From positions 1 to 5,368 of the forward strand of contig DVKA01000254.1 of the NCBI GenBank assembly GCA_018716365.1: 5,368 bases of DNA, written 5' to 3'. The stretch is from Candidatus Caccocola faecipullorum (lineage in GTDB: Bacteria > Synergistota > Synergistia > Synergistales > Synergistaceae). Below are positions 4,855 to 5,368 of the stretch, one piece after another. The stretch's first letter is position 1; each line of letters begins with the position of its first letter. Below the pieces are notes generated by a model that saw only the letters and a program-made list of their open reading frames with translations, was not told the DNA's origin and searched no databases. Position numbers and translations under genes: made by a program.

Positions 4855-4868
4855 GCATACAAGTATGC
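4855..4868. promoter_or_regulatory. 14-bp palindrome GCATACAAGTATGC over the -35 region
   Basis: A perfect inverted repeat GCATAC-AA-GTATGC occupies the region where the -35 element of the promoter at 4879-4887 would lie. A dimeric repressor bound here would occlude polymerase. The family is not identifiable from the site alone, though short palindromes with a GTAT core occur among GntR-type operators. Operator function is inferred. Confidence 0.5.
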
Positions 4869-4878
4869 CGCGAATCTA

Positions 4879-4887
4879 TGCTATAAT
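4879..4887 (+). promoter_or_regulatory. extended -10 promoter of the binding-protein gene
   Basis: TGCTATAAT combines a perfect TATAAT hexamer (4882-4887) with the TGn extension (4879-4881). No good -35 lies 16-18 bp upstream: TTGCAT at 4853 is 23 bp away, too far. This supports an extended -10 promoter that needs no strong -35. The predicted start is near 4894, giving a leader of about 47 nt. Confidence 0.7.
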
Positions 4888-4889
4888 GT

Positions 4890-4900
4890 GTGCACTGCAC
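4890..4900. promoter_or_regulatory. short inverted repeat GTGCA-C-TGCAC at the predicted transcription start
   Basis: GTGCA (4890-4894) and TGCAC (4896-4900) form a perfect 5-1-5 inverted repeat centred on the predicted +1 of the promoter at 4879-4887. It could be an operator half of a two-site arrangement with the palindrome at 4855-4868. The two centres are about 33 bp apart, close to three helical turns. It is short enough to arise by chance. Confidence 0.3.
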
Positions 4901-4940
4901 CAAAAGAAAGCGACATAAAAATAATGAGGAGGTAATATGT

Positions 4941-5368
4941 ATGCGTAAGTTTATCGGTTTCAGCGCGTTACTGGTAATGTTGTTTGCACTCCCCGCTTTT
5001 GCCGCCGACACAATCAAAATTGGTGAAATAGCGACCGTCACCGGAGACTTCGCGGCCTACGGCGTCGCCGAAGTTGAATCGGTCAAGATGGCCGTCGCAG
5101 AAATCAACGCCAAGGGAGGCGTCCTCGGCAAACAGCTCGAAGTCGTCATGTACGACTGCCGCACGAGAAACGAAGACATGGTCAACGCGGCCCGCCGCCT
5201 CGTCCAGCAGGACAAGGTAGTCGCGGCGATAGGCCCCAGCGGCTCCGGCCTCTGCATAGCGGCCGCGCCGGTATTCAACAGCGGCAAGGTCGCCCACATC
5301 GGAACCCTGCCGACCAACCCGCAGGTTACGATCGACGAAAAGGGACAGGTCCGCCCCTACAACTTCCG
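4941..5368 (+). CDS. periplasmic branched-chain amino acid-type ABC transporter substrate-binding protein (partial, 5' end)
   Basis: The first 142 codons of a secreted type I periplasmic-binding-fold protein (LivJ/BraC-like, Peripla_BP_6 family) are present; the gene runs off the window. Residues 1-22 form a Sec signal peptide: R2-K3, a hydrophobic core (F4-L17), and A-F-A-A at 19-22 with likely cleavage before or after A22. No lipobox Cys is seen, so it should be a free periplasmic protein. The mature start D-T-I-K-I-G-E-I-A, then T-G near 36, I-N-A-K-G-G-V-L-G-K near 56-65, D-C-R-T near 72, and I-G-P-S-G-S-G near 96-102 match the first lobe of the family. AGGAGGT at 4927-4933 lies 8 nt before the ATG at 4941. 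The ATG at 4937 in another frame reaches a stop after three codons and is rejected. Downstream genes are probably the permease and ATPase subunits, outside this window. Family members bind Leu/Ile/Val or other amino acids and amides; the exact ligand is not readable. Confidence 0.93.
   Translation, partial: MRKFIGFSALLVMLFALPAFAADTIKIGEIATVTGDFAAYGVAEVESVKMAVAEINAKGGVLGKQLEVVMYDCRTRNEDMVNAARRLVQQDKVVAAIGPSGSGLCIAAAPVFNSGKVAHIGTLPTNPQVTIDEKGQVRPYNF

Overview
The window is GC-rich, gene-dense bacterial DNA with strong Shine-Dalgarno sites, a CCA-encoding tRNA gene and compact rho-independent terminators. The gene content fits an anaerobic, amino-acid-fermenting bacterium. It includes a periplasmic branched-chain amino acid-type binding protein, a small protein resembling the TM1266 'iron-only hydrogenase system regulator' family, and a two-gene P1B-2 metal pump in which the metal-binding domain is a separate polypeptide. 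My best guess is a member of the Synergistota (Cloacibacillus/Synergistes-like). This is inferred from gene types and the look of the proteins, not from a search.

Layout, left to right. (1) Positions 1-30 look like the end of a terminator for a gene upstream of the window. (2) A plus-strand cupin gene (167-556) has its own sigma70-type promoter and a tandem 8-bp repeat upstream; it appears to end at a weak hairpin. (3) A minus-strand gene for an 86-residue TM1266/ACT-like protein (731-991) ends at a bidirectional terminator (691-719). Its extended -10 promoter lies at 1044-1072. (4) A class II tRNA-Leu(CAA) gene (1139-1224) has its own promoter and terminator. (5) A minus-strand AraC-family regulator (1329-2321) is followed by a 230-bp divergent intergenic region rich in operator-like sequence. 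(6) A plus-strand operon encodes a 73-residue HMA metallochaperone-like protein (2553-2774) and a 628-residue zinc/cadmium/lead-type P1B-2 ATPase (2814-4700), and closes with a good terminator. (7) A partial plus-strand gene for a secreted amino acid-binding protein (4941 to the window end) sits behind an extended -10 promoter with two palindromes.

How they work together: the HMA protein and the ATPase form a clear functional unit, jointly resembling a ZntA/CadA exporter cut into a soluble metal-binding domain and a membrane pump. Their promoter carries a 12-2-12 imperfect inverted repeat just after the predicted transcription start. This is the architecture expected for an ArsR/SmtB-family metal sensor, yet no such gene is in the window. 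The divergent araC-type gene and a 21-bp-spaced direct repeat offer a second, separate regulatory possibility. The other genes appear to be independent single transcription units.

I see no CRISPR array, insertion sequence, phage gene, toxin-antitoxin pair or defence gene. The genes are conventional, and the most interesting material lies in the intergenic regulatory sequence.
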